DNA of 11,426 nucleotides, taken from CAZKFN01 sp964552035 (GTDB taxonomy: Bacteria > Bacteroidota > Bacteroidia > Flavobacteriales_E > Vicingaceae). The stretch covers positions 1 through 11,426 of the forward strand of contig CAZKFN010000081.1 in the NCBI GenBank assembly GCA_964552035.1, read 5' to 3'. Shown in pieces: positions 1-6,619 of this stretch. The notes beneath the pieces are model-generated. The model saw only the letters and a program-made list of their open reading frames with translations, did not search any database and was not told where the DNA came from. Each line of letters opens with the position of its first letter. Position 1 is the stretch's first letter. Made by a program: the position numbers and the translations under genes.

Positions 1-1
1 G

Positions 2-379
2 AGAAGATTGCGTTTATTCCTTTTGGGAGTTGGTTTAGGATTAATCATAGTTTAATTTTATTTTGGAGATAGAAAACTAGGACAATGGACCCCACAATCT
101 AGAGTAATCACAGCTATTGATAGCGCCCAGATGGTATTTGCGCCTAAAGCTTCTTGCCAATTAGATTGCCTTGGGATAGACGAAATAGCTTTGAAAGAGT
201 TTTTTAAAGCTTCTTCAGTAGATTTTTCTGAAAGTTATGCACAAGCAAAACCTTGTCCTTCCTATCTTCTGAAAAATAAGGAAGAGTCTTTAGAAATGTT
301 TTGGGAAGTCTGTGAATCCAGCAAAATAGCGGAATTAAAGCGTATTACTAAGGAAGGTGTAACTTGCAATTGCCAATAA
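2..379 (+). pseudogene. DUF4258-like small membrane-anchored protein, interrupted by an in-frame stop
   Basis: Reading from base 2 gives a basic start (RRLRLF) and a hydrophobic helix (LLGVGLGLIIV), then a TAA at 53-55. The same frame then continues without another stop to 377-379. Base 1 is G, so an ATG may lie just outside the window. After the stop come FYFGDRKLGQW, then a soluble domain with APKASCQLDCLGID, VDFSES, KPCPSYLL and a terminal TCNCQ. This layout (Cys pair, S-E, K-P-C-P, Cys-x-Cys at the end) resembles Bacteroidota DUF4258 proteins, whose function is unknown. The first ATG after the stop is at 131 and would remove the membrane helix. Changing one base of the TAA, for example to TAT or TTA, restores a full protein of about 126 residues. 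I therefore infer a recent nonsense mutation or a sequencing error. A short soluble product from 131 cannot be excluded. The family call is moderately sure, from memory of the motif pattern. Confidence 0.55.
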
Positions 380-438
380 GCATAAAGGTTATAATCCAGA
401 AATTAATACTCTTTGGACTGTAAATTAAATTTTATTCA

Positions 439-1005
439 TTAAGCAAGTCGGTATTGAACTACTTGTTTTACTTTCTCATAAAGATTTTGAGGTTTGTAAG
501 TCCTCCAGTGCAATTCATTGAGTTGCCCTCCTGTCAAAATGTAGTAGTCAATGTTTGCCGTATGAAAATCTTCAAGCAAGTATTCTCTAAAATTGACAAA
601 TGCAATCCAGCCATCTTCTACATCATCAAACCATTCCTCATAGTAGGAATCATCGGAGTAATGGAAGTTTAAAACATTTTCACCAATTAATATAAACTTA
701 TCGATTCCTTCATTCGTAAGTTGATCAATTATATTTCTTTTGAGAAACATAATGTCGTTGTGCAATAGGTCATTCCACTCACCAATGAGTTCTATGATGG
801 CATAAGCTTCTTCATAATCTACCATTAAAATTTTAATAAATAGAGTAGGGGATTCTATGTCGTCCCATTGAGGGTGGATGAAATGATCGTAAATGGCATG
901 CGTAAATTCAAATTCACTATACTCCCTACCATAAAATGGTGAGCGTTCGTCTTCTGAGGCGATGTAATAATCTCTCCATAAGAAATGAGGTTCTATAGTG
1001 TGCAT
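439..1005 (-). CDS. Conserved hypothetical protein, acidic and Tyr/Trp-rich
   Basis: This 188-residue protein has an uninterrupted frame from ATG, no signal peptide and no membrane helix. It is rich in acidic and aromatic residues, with clusters such as HPQWDD, SDDSYYEEWFDD and a basic C-terminus (YEKVKQVVQYRLA). Alternating hydrophobic stretches (TLFIKILMVDYEEAYAIIEL, DKFILIGENVLNF) suggest a cytoplasmic alpha/beta fold. I do not recognise a named domain; my recollection is that close relatives occur as hypothetical proteins in flavobacteria. It lies 62 bases downstream of murQ on the same strand, so it is probably the last gene of that operon, although the larger gap also allows a separate promoter. 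It converges with the broken gene to its left. No function is assigned. Confidence 0.85.
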   Translation of the reverse strand: MHTIEPHFLWRDYYIASEDERSPFYGREYSEFEFTHAIYDHFIHPQWDDIESPTLFIKILMVDYEEAYAIIELIGEWNDLLHNDIMFLKRNIIDQLTNEGIDKFILIGENVLNFHYSDDSYYEEWFDDVEDGWIAFVNFREYLLEDFHTANIDYYILTGGQLNELHWRTYKPQNLYEKVKQVVQYRLA

Positions 1006-1067
1006 AAGCTTTACTTAAGAATAATATAAAGTTAAAAAAAGGAGTTTAAAAACCATGTTTTTTTAGC

Positions 1068-1868
1068 TTAAAAATTCTCAACGGCATCTCTCACACTCCC
1101 ATATTTTTCTAATAAGGCTTGAGCCTCCTTTTCGTCAATACCCAACTCATTGACTATCATTTTTATTCCTCTTTTTATTAATTTATGGTTGCTGAGTTGC
1201 ATATCGATCATTCTATTTCCTTTCACTCTCCCCAGTTGAATCATTACTGCTGTAGAAATCATATTAAGAACCAACTTTTGAGCAGTTCCTGCTTTCATTC
1301 TGGTACTTCCTGTAACAAATTCTGATCCTACTACCACTTCAATAGGAAAATCAACTGAAGCAGCTAATAGGCTTCCTGGGTTGCAAGTAATACAAGCTGT
1401 GAGTATGTTGTTTTTTTTAGCATTCTTTACGGCTCCAATAACATAAGGGGTCGTTCCTGAAGCAGCGATTCCAATAACAAAATCCTTTTCTGAAATATGA
1501 TGTTTTTTTAAATCTTCCCAACCTAAATCTTCATTATCTTCAGCAAATTCTACCGCTTTTCGAATAGCAGAATCACCACCTGCAATTAAACCAATAACCT
1601 GCTCTGGATTTGCACCAAAAGTAGGAGGGCACTCAGAAGCATCTAATATTCCCAGTCGTCCAGATGTACCAGCTCCAATGTAAAATAGACGACCACCTTC
1701 TTTGAGTTTGTCCACAATTAAGGGGATTATCTTAGAAATTTGTGGGATAGCTTTTTCTACCACTTTGGGTACCTTTTGATCTTCTTTATTGATGTTGTTT
1801 AACAACTCATCTACACTCATTTTTTCTAAATGATTGTATTGGGATTCCGATTCTGTAACCTTATTCAT
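1068..1868 (-). CDS. murQ: N-acetylmuramic acid 6-phosphate etherase
   Basis: MurQ cleaves the lactyl ether of MurNAc 6-phosphate, giving GlcNAc 6-phosphate and D-lactate, a cytoplasmic step in reuse of cell-wall sugar. The 266-residue protein is a SIS-domain enzyme. The sugar-phosphate loop GAGTSGRLG is at about 65-73, followed by DASECPPTF with the expected acid/base Glu79. A second conserved acid, Glu110, lies in FAEDNED. The family signature GSTRMKAGTAQK is at 187-198. A helical C-terminal tail (about 243-266) completes it. It is somewhat shorter than the roughly 300-residue enterobacterial enzyme, which I believe is usual for Bacteroidota. The ATG is one base after the stop of the upstream peptidase gene, so translation is probably coupled. 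No MurP-type PTS transporter is adjacent, so the substrate presumably comes from anhydro-MurNAc kinase or a sugar kinase encoded elsewhere; that part is inference. Confidence 0.96.
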   Translation of the reverse strand: MNKVTESESQYNHLEKMSVDELLNNINKEDQKVPKVVEKAIPQISKIIPLIVDKLKEGGRLFYIGAGTSGRLGILDASECPPTFGANPEQVIGLIAGGDSAIRKAVEFAEDNEDLGWEDLKKHHISEKDFVIGIAASGTTPYVIGAVKNAKKNNILTACITCNPGSLLAASVDFPIEVVVGSEFVTGSTRMKAGTAQKLVLNMISTAVMIQLGRVKGNRMIDMQLSNHKLIKRGIKMIVNELGIDEKEAQALLEKYGSVRDAVENF

Positions 1869-1869
1869 T

Positions 1870-2892
1870 TTATTTCTCTTCTTTTATAGCTTTAATAAAA
1901 GCTTTTAAATCGCCTTTAAACTCATTCTCTAGACGTTCGCTAAAGATGTCTTGCTTTTCGTGGTAGGTCTTAAAACCCGATAAATAGGCATTGTTAATAT
2001 CAAAGTTAGCTACTCTTTTTTCTCCTATTTCTGAATTATCATAAAATATGGAATGAGCCAATCTTTCTTTGATTTTATTAATTTGTCGAGCTTTTAATTG
2101 CTGTTTTTCTTCTAAACTCATGTCTCCCTCAAAAGTGTGATATAAACTGTCTAAACTAGTTGTTTCTCTATGCATAAATTCTCTATAAAAGAGCTGCCGA
2201 TCTTGACTCTTGAAATAAGTTGTGATTTCTTTTGCATTTTTCCCAAATTTGTATTCCATAAAGCGTTTTGCCCCTTCCTTCCCCACAAAGGTGGCAAAAT
2301 TCTCATTGAATTGAACTTGATTTCGTCTATATACAGTGGCATGGGTTAATTCATGAATAATTAATTCGGCCAAGCTGCCTTCATTTCTTTGAAGCATAGA
2401 AGAGAGAATAGGATCTTTAAAGAAACCCAAAGTAGACCATGCACTTACTTCACTTATGTCTGTGTCAAACCCTTTTTTTCTAAGTTCTTCTGCTTCCTTT
2501 TCAGCTTTCTTAAAATCAAAATACCCTTTGTAGCTAAACTTCCCTGCTATGGGAAACTTCCACTCGTATGCTTCTATTTCAAACTCTGGGCTTGCAGTAA
2601 CTACCCATAAAATTGCTTTGCCTTTTTGATCGTAAAAAGTAGTATAATTCTTAGATGGACTTAAACCCAAACTATCTTGAGCAAAAGATTTAACCTCCTG
2701 TATATATATAAACTTATCTTTTATTGAATCGGCCATATTGCCTTCTTCCATCAATTGTTCTATATCTTGAGCGTGGTATAAAACTTTAATTTGCCCTTTT
2801 GCCTGACCTAATCCGTAAATAACAGATGGATAGTGATAAGCTAAAAAAAGAAGAGTTAAAATTAAAAGCCCGTAGAGGATTTTTTTTAGCAT
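1870..2892 (-). CDS. Membrane-anchored putative aminopeptidase (PF10023-type, HExxH metalloprotease)
   Basis: The 340-residue protein begins with one hydrophobic helix (about 4-20), probably a signal anchor. The adjoining YGLGQAKGQIKVLYHAQDIEQL segment is typical of the predicted aminopeptidase family PF10023. The metalloprotease motif HELTH lies at 180-184 (His180, Glu181, His184). Twelve residues on, FNENFATF supplies the likely third zinc ligand Glu197, which is a gluzincin-like arrangement. The C-terminal third is helical and charged. The catalytic domain should face the periplasm if the anchor is oriented as usual. Its ATG directly follows the TAA of the MarC-type gene with no spacer, and murQ follows one base after its own stop. 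It therefore belongs to the same transcript, and a role in handling muropeptides or envelope peptides is plausible but only inferred. Peptidase activity has, to my knowledge, been only predicted for this family. Confidence 0.88.
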   Translation of the reverse strand: MLKKILYGLLILTLLFLAYHYPSVIYGLGQAKGQIKVLYHAQDIEQLMEEGNMADSIKDKFIYIQEVKSFAQDSLGLSPSKNYTTFYDQKGKAILWVVTASPEFEIEAYEWKFPIAGKFSYKGYFDFKKAEKEAEELRKKGFDTDISEVSAWSTLGFFKDPILSSMLQRNEGSLAELIIHELTHATVYRRNQVQFNENFATFVGKEGAKRFMEYKFGKNAKEITTYFKSQDRQLFYREFMHRETTSLDSLYHTFEGDMSLEEKQQLKARQINKIKERLAHSIFYDNSEIGEKRVANFDINNAYLSGFKTYHEKQDIFSERLENEFKGDLKAFIKAIKEEK

Positions 2893-3534
2893 TTATACAG
2901 CGTTTAAAATGTCAATTAAAATAGGTTTTAGGCCACTAAAGAAAAATTCTATAGCAATAACCATTACAATCAATCCCATTAATCGCATCATAATTTTATT
3001 TCCAGTTTCACCTAAAAATTTAATAATTTTTGTTCCGCTCCATAAAACTATAAAAACTATAAGACATACTAGGAGAATACTGCTAATTAAAATAGTTTTT
3101 TTAAGAGGATCGGCAGCATCTTCCATTAGTACAATCGCATTGGTTATAGAACCTGGACCACAAATCATGGGAATAGCCAAAGGAGTGATGGAAATATCAT
3201 TGAGATATTCTCTTTTTGCAGTTTCATTGCTCATTTTTATACTTACTAATCTAGCCTGAAGCATATCATAACCCATCATAAAGAAAATAATCCCACCAAC
3301 CATGCGGAAACTATTGACAGAAATACCAAAAAACTCAAAGAGGATTTGTCCTGAAAAAGCAAAAGCAATTAAAGTTAAAGCCGACACTATTGTTGCCTTT
3401 TGAGCAGTCTTTTTTCTTTCTTTATTGTTTAAGGGTTCCGTCATGGATAAAAAAATAGGCATAACACCCAAAGGGTTCATCAAAGTGATGAATGAAGTAA
3501 AGCAGAGTAGTGCAAAACCTAAATAATCTTCCAT
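2893..3534 (-). CDS. MarC family (UPF0056) inner-membrane protein
   Basis: This 213-residue integral membrane protein has about six hydrophobic helices. The MarC-family signatures are visible: MNPLGVMPIFLSMT at about 19-32 in the first helix hairpin, and the repeat-equivalent ITPLAIPMICGPGSIT at about 116-131. This pair suggests the internal duplication typical of the family. The length fits (E. coli MarC is about 220 residues). The E. coli protein was once linked to multiple antibiotic resistance, but that link was not upheld, and the substrate remains unknown. It is the first gene of the MarC-peptidase-murQ run. Upstream on the minus strand the sequence CATCTTTG (3560-3567) is one mismatch from the Bacteroidota -7 element TAnnTTTG, but I see no TTG at the right distance, so the promoter is uncertain. 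Confidence 0.93.
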   Translation of the reverse strand: MEDYLGFALLCFTSFITLMNPLGVMPIFLSMTEPLNNKERKKTAQKATIVSALTLIAFAFSGQILFEFFGISVNSFRMVGGIIFFMMGYDMLQARLVSIKMSNETAKREYLNDISITPLAIPMICGPGSITNAIVLMEDAADPLKKTILISSILLVCLIVFIVLWSGTKIIKFLGETGNKIMMRLMGLIVMVIAIEFFFSGLKPILIDILNAV

Positions 3535-3661
3535 GACAATACGTCGATTTAATTTTTTGCAAAGATGATTAATTGCAATGAAATTTTTCCCCTTTTTATA
3601 AAATGATGTATATTAGCCTTTATTAATCCAACGACTTTTAAAACCTAATTTAATAATTATA
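3535..3661. other. Divergent intergenic region
   Basis: These 127 very AT-rich bases separate the minus-strand MarC operon from the plus-strand secreted-protein gene, so promoters for both directions should lie here. On the minus strand CATCTTTG (3560-3567) is a one-mismatch -7 candidate. On the plus strand I see only AT-rich sequence without a good TTG-N19-TAnnTTTG match. No hairpin, repeat or small open frame stands out. Confidence 0.4.
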
Positions 3662-4354
3662 ATGAAAAAACTTATATTAATAGGGGCAGGTGTTTTGTTT
3701 GCTTATATTGCTAGTGCTCAAGAAATTAGAGTATCTGATTGTTCTCCATATATGGAATTAAAACAAGCTGGTAATTGGGCAATTGAATATTATACTGCCA
3801 AAGATAAATTAACGGGAAGTAGTAAGACTGAAGTTCTCGACGTTAATGGTGGGGTAAATGATGTCTCTGCTGTGCTAAAAACGACAAACTACAATAAAAA
3901 TGGAGAGGAAACGATGGTACAGGAGATGGGATTCAATTGTAAAAATGGAATTTTGGAAATGGACATGTCCAAACATATTCCTTCTGAAATATTTCAAAGT
4001 TTTGAAGGCACTCAAATTGATATGGACGTAGAAAATGTATCTTATCCTAAAACATTGAGTGTGGGTCAAAAGTTAAACGATGGGAGTGTGAAAGTTAAAA
4101 TTCATTCGGGATTAACTATTAATTTAAATGTGTTTTTAACCGATCGTAAAGTGGAAAGTAAAGAAAATGTTCAAGTTCCTGCAGGGAATTATGAGGCATA
4201 TAAGATTAGTGGAATAATAAAAACCACTGGATTAATTCGCTCTGAGAAAAAGGTTGTGGAATTTATTGCCGAAAAAGTAGGTGTTGTTCGTACTGAGCTA
4301 TATAAAAAGAATGGGAAATTAGAGAGCTATAGTGTTTTAAAGGAATACAATTAA
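3662..4354 (+). CDS. Secreted TapB/DUF3108-like beta-rich protein
   Basis: The 230-residue product starts with a clear type I signal peptide (MKKLILIGAGVLFAYIASA), with probable cleavage after Ala19 leaving an N-terminal Gln. The mature part begins with DCSPYMELKQAGNWAIEYY, and amphipathic strands follow throughout. The late segment VQVPAGNYEAYKISG, then VGVVRTELYKKNGKLESYSVL at the C-terminus, matches what I recall of Bacteroidota proteins annotated as TapB family or DUF3108-like. These have an 'x-PAGxYxxxKI' strand followed by a 'GxVRxExYxKxGKL' hairpin. No catalytic residues are apparent. It should be periplasmic or outer-surface, and no type IX sorting domain is present at its end. It stands alone, divergent from MarC and convergent with the deacetylase gene, separated from the latter by only 27 bases. 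Its biochemical function is unknown. Confidence 0.85.
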   Translation: MKKLILIGAGVLFAYIASAQEIRVSDCSPYMELKQAGNWAIEYYTAKDKLTGSSKTEVLDVNGGVNDVSAVLKTTNYNKNGEETMVQEMGFNCKNGILEMDMSKHIPSEIFQSFEGTQIDMDVENVSYPKTLSVGQKLNDGSVKVKIHSGLTINLNVFLTDRKVESKENVQVPAGNYEAYKISGIIKTTGLIRSEKKVVEFIAEKVGVVRTELYKKNGKLESYSVLKEYN

Positions 4355-4381
4355 AAAGTATTGTTGTTTTTTTTAATTAAT

Positions 4382-5287
4382 TTAATTTTCCCAGATTTCC
4401 TTTGCGAGTCTATAGGTGTTGCAGTGCGCTTCAACAATATGTTTTAATTCTTTAGAATAACCTCCTCCCATGCAGCACATAAGAGGGGTTTCTGAATTAT
4501 AAGCAGCTTGTAAAACCATTTTATCTCTTTTTTTACAATCTTCCATGCTGACTGCCATTCTACCAAGTTGATCTGTTTCAAGTATGTCCACACCAGCGAG
4601 ATAAAATATTAAATCAGCTTGCACATCCGATATAACTTTAGGGAGATGTTCTTGAAGTATTTCAAGATATTCTGAACCAGTAGTTTGATCTTTCAGAGGG
4701 ACATCTAGGTCGGAAGTTTCTTTTCTTAAGGGATAATTGTTGGCACCATGCATGCTAAAAGTGAAGACCTTGTCATTATTTTTAAATATTTCAGCAGTTC
4801 CATTTCCTTGATGAACGTCTAAATCTATGATTAATGCTTTTTTTATCAATCCATGCCTCAAGAGGTGTGAAGCAGCAATAGCAATGTCGTTAAGCAGACA
4901 AAAGCCTTCAGCTCTGTTAGAATAAGCATGGTGTGTACCTCCTGAAACATTAAAGCCAATACCATATTTTAAAGCATATTGGGCGGCCTCTAAAGTACCG
5001 GAAGCAATTCGCCTTTCTCTCTCTATAAGTAGTTTAGAATGTGGAAACCCAGAACGAATTTGTTCGCGCCTATCCAATTCTAAGTTGTAAAGTTTCCTCC
5101 AGTAAACGGGACAATGTACAACTAGAATATCTTCCTCTGAAATTAGTTGAGGTTTAAAAAAGTTTTCTTCTTCCATTGTTCCTTCATAGAGAAGTTGCTG
5201 AGGTATCAACTCATATTTTTTCATAGGAAATCTATGGTTTTCAGGAAGAGGGTGGACGTATGTAGGATGAAAAGCAATCTTTATCAA
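4382..5287 (-). CDS. Class IV (HDAC11-like) histone deacetylase family hydrolase
   Basis: This is a zinc-dependent amide hydrolase of the arginase/deacetylase fold. I place the start at the TTG 5285-5287, giving 301 residues beginning MIKIAFHPTYVHPLPENHRF, the usual N-terminus of the bacterial class IV group. Starting at the ATG at 5395 would add 36 unrelated residues and overlap the upstream gene by 89 bases. Active-site features are all present: GGTHHA with the His pair at 119-120, GFCLLNDIAIA, the zinc ligands Asp157 and His159 in DLDVHQGNGT, Asp234 in AGVD, and the catalytic Tyr277 in GGGY. Bacterial relatives act on acetylated proteins, polyamines or small amides. Eukaryotic HDAC11 prefers long-chain fatty-acyl lysines. 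The gene follows the dienoyl-CoA reductase by 19 bases and probably shares its transcript. The natural substrate cannot be read from sequence. Confidence 0.92.
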   Translation of the reverse strand: MIKIAFHPTYVHPLPENHRFPMKKYELIPQQLLYEGTMEEENFFKPQLISEEDILVVHCPVYWRKLYNLELDRREQIRSGFPHSKLLIERERRIASGTLEAAQYALKYGIGFNVSGGTHHAYSNRAEGFCLLNDIAIAASHLLRHGLIKKALIIDLDVHQGNGTAEIFKNNDKVFTFSMHGANNYPLRKETSDLDVPLKDQTTGSEYLEILQEHLPKVISDVQADLIFYLAGVDILETDQLGRMAVSMEDCKKRDKMVLQAAYNSETPLMCCMGGGYSKELKHIVEAHCNTYRLAKEIWEN

Positions 5288-5306
5288 AGGAATGGGAGCT
5301 ATCTGT

Positions 5307-6185
5307 TTATGATTTATTTTTCTTTCTAATTGTTTTTTCGATATCCTCCCACATTTCTTGAGGTACAGCATCAAAAGAGGTGAATTGTCCGGCATTATAG
5401 AGCCATTCTCCTCCGTCGATAGTTACAACTTCTCCATTAATATAAGCAGAAAAGTCTGAAATTAAATATGCAGCAAGATTAGCTAACTCTTGATGTTCTC
5501 CAAATCTTTTTAAAGGGATTCTTTGTAGTGGATCCACTTTTTCCATAAGTTTTTCAGGAAATAATCTACTAAAAGCTCCCTCAGTAGGGAAGGGGCCAGG
5601 AGCAATAGCATTGGATCGAATATTATATTTTGCCCATTCGGCAGCCAAAGATCGAGTTAAATTTAATACACCTGCTTTTGCAACAGCAGAAGGAACAACA
5701 AATGCAGATCCCGTCCAAGCATAAGTGGTTACAATATTTAACATAGTTCCTTTAATCTTATTTTCAATCCAGTATTTCCCCAATAATAAACTACAATTGT
5801 AACTTCCTTTTAAGACAATATCGACAATAATGTCAAATGCCTTTGTAGAGAGTCGCTCAGTAGGACTTATAAAATTTCCTGCTGCATTGTTGATTAAAAC
5901 ATTGATTTCTCCGAATTGCTCAATTCCCTTTTCTATTAACTTTTCAATTTCTAGCGGTTTTCTTACATCGCAGGCAAAAGGTAAAATTTGACCTTTTGTA
6001 TCTTTTTCTAGCTCTTTAGCTGTAGCTTCTAATACCTCTATTTTACGGCTAGCAATAATAACATTAGCACCAATAGTTAAAAAATATCTAGCCATGGATT
6101 TACCTAGGCCTGTTCCACCTCCAGTAATTAAAATAGTTTTCCCTTTTAATTCTTCAGCATGGAACATAGGGCTTGTATAACTCAT
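5307..6185 (-). CDS. SDR family oxidoreductase, 2,4-dienoyl-CoA reductase (DECR)-like
   Basis: The 292-residue protein is a classical-length Rossmann short-chain reductase. The nucleotide loop TGGGTGLGK is at 21-29, with SRK at 46-48 suiting NADPH. The NNAAGNFISPTERLS motif at 99-113 is characteristic of dienoyl-CoA reductases. The usual YxxxK is replaced by SAVAK. Tyr155, Ser166 and Lys170 show the same spacing (11 and 4) as Tyr199, Ser210 and Lys214 in mitochondrial DECR1. Downstream PGPFPTEGAFSRL and the C-terminal NGEVVTIDGGEWL also match that subgroup. The family reduces 2,4-dienoyl-CoA esters with NADPH during beta-oxidation of polyunsaturated fatty acids; a related enoyl-CoA reductase is the main alternative. 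It lies 12 bases after the small membrane protein gene and 19 before the deacetylase gene. No signal peptide is seen, so it should be cytoplasmic. Confidence 0.93.
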   Translation of the reverse strand: MSYTSPMFHAEELKGKTILITGGGTGLGKSMARYFLTIGANVIIASRKIEVLEATAKELEKDTKGQILPFACDVRKPLEIEKLIEKGIEQFGEINVLINNAAGNFISPTERLSTKAFDIIVDIVLKGSYNCSLLLGKYWIENKIKGTMLNIVTTYAWTGSAFVVPSAVAKAGVLNLTRSLAAEWAKYNIRSNAIAPGPFPTEGAFSRLFPEKLMEKVDPLQRIPLKRFGEHQELANLAAYLISDFSAYINGEVVTIDGGEWLYNAGQFTSFDAVPQEMWEDIEKTIRKKNKS

Positions 6186-6197
6186 ATTGTTTTATGT

Positions 6198-6542
6198 TTA
6201 AGGTTTGGAACTATCTAGTAAACCCAATAAAGAGTTGATAACCGATAGTACAATACTAAACAAAAGAGCCCACCAAAAGTTGTCTACTTTAAATCCACTT
6301 ATTAAGTCATCTGCCAATAAGATGATAATAGCATTAATGGCCAATAAAAATAAACCAAAAGTTAGAAGAGTTATAGGAATGGTAAGAATAATTAATAGGG
6401 GTTTAACAAAAAGATTCAATAGGGATAATACAACTACTATAATTATTGCAGTTAAAAAGTTTTTCACTTCTACTCCAGGTAATAAAGAGGCAGTAAGCAC
6501 TACGGCAATAGCATTAACAAGTATTTTAACCACCCAATTCAT
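6198..6542 (-). CDS. Small membrane protein, YvlD / 'phage holin family' PF04020 type
   Basis: The 114-residue protein is almost entirely hydrophobic, with about four membrane helices: roughly 4-22, 28-46, 48-75 (broken by a Pro) and 87-108. The central stretch LNLFVKPLLIILTIPITLLTFG and the following GLFLLAINAIIILLADDLISGFKVDNFWWAL fit the YvlD-type family, usually labelled 'phage holin family protein'. Despite that label, these are widespread chromosomal proteins, and nothing nearby indicates a phage. The function is unknown. It is the first gene of the run with the dienoyl-CoA reductase (12-base gap) and the deacetylase. Upstream on the minus strand TATATTTA is near the -7 consensus, but it lacks the final G and a TTG at the correct spacing. 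Confidence 0.9.
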   Translation of the reverse strand: MNWVVKILVNAIAVVLTASLLPGVEVKNFLTAIIIVVVLSLLNLFVKPLLIILTIPITLLTFGLFLLAINAIIILLADDLISGFKVDNFWWALLFSIVLSVINSLLGLLDSSKP

Positions 6543-6619
6543 TTACTTTCACTTTTAGTGATTAAATATAAGGAAATTATTACTTAGTTGTTTAATTAAA
6601 TCCTTAAAAAAGAATTTCG

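Noticed and set aside
1045..1063. AAAAACCATGTTTTT hairpin after murQ as a terminator
   Set aside because: The stem is only about six base pairs and almost all A-T, so it is too weak to claim as a terminator.
2909..3259. A 116-codon plus-strand open frame
   Set aside because: It is antisense to the MarC-family gene, whose motifs are clear. Its Ile-rich composition reflects reverse-complemented membrane helices.
6198..6542. Possible prophage remnant because of the 'phage holin family' label
   Set aside because: The YvlD-type family is chromosomal and widespread. No lysin, capsid, integrase or other phage gene is nearby.
6205..6558. A 117-codon plus-strand open frame
   Set aside because: It is antisense to the YvlD-type membrane protein over nearly its full length and shows no recognisable domain.
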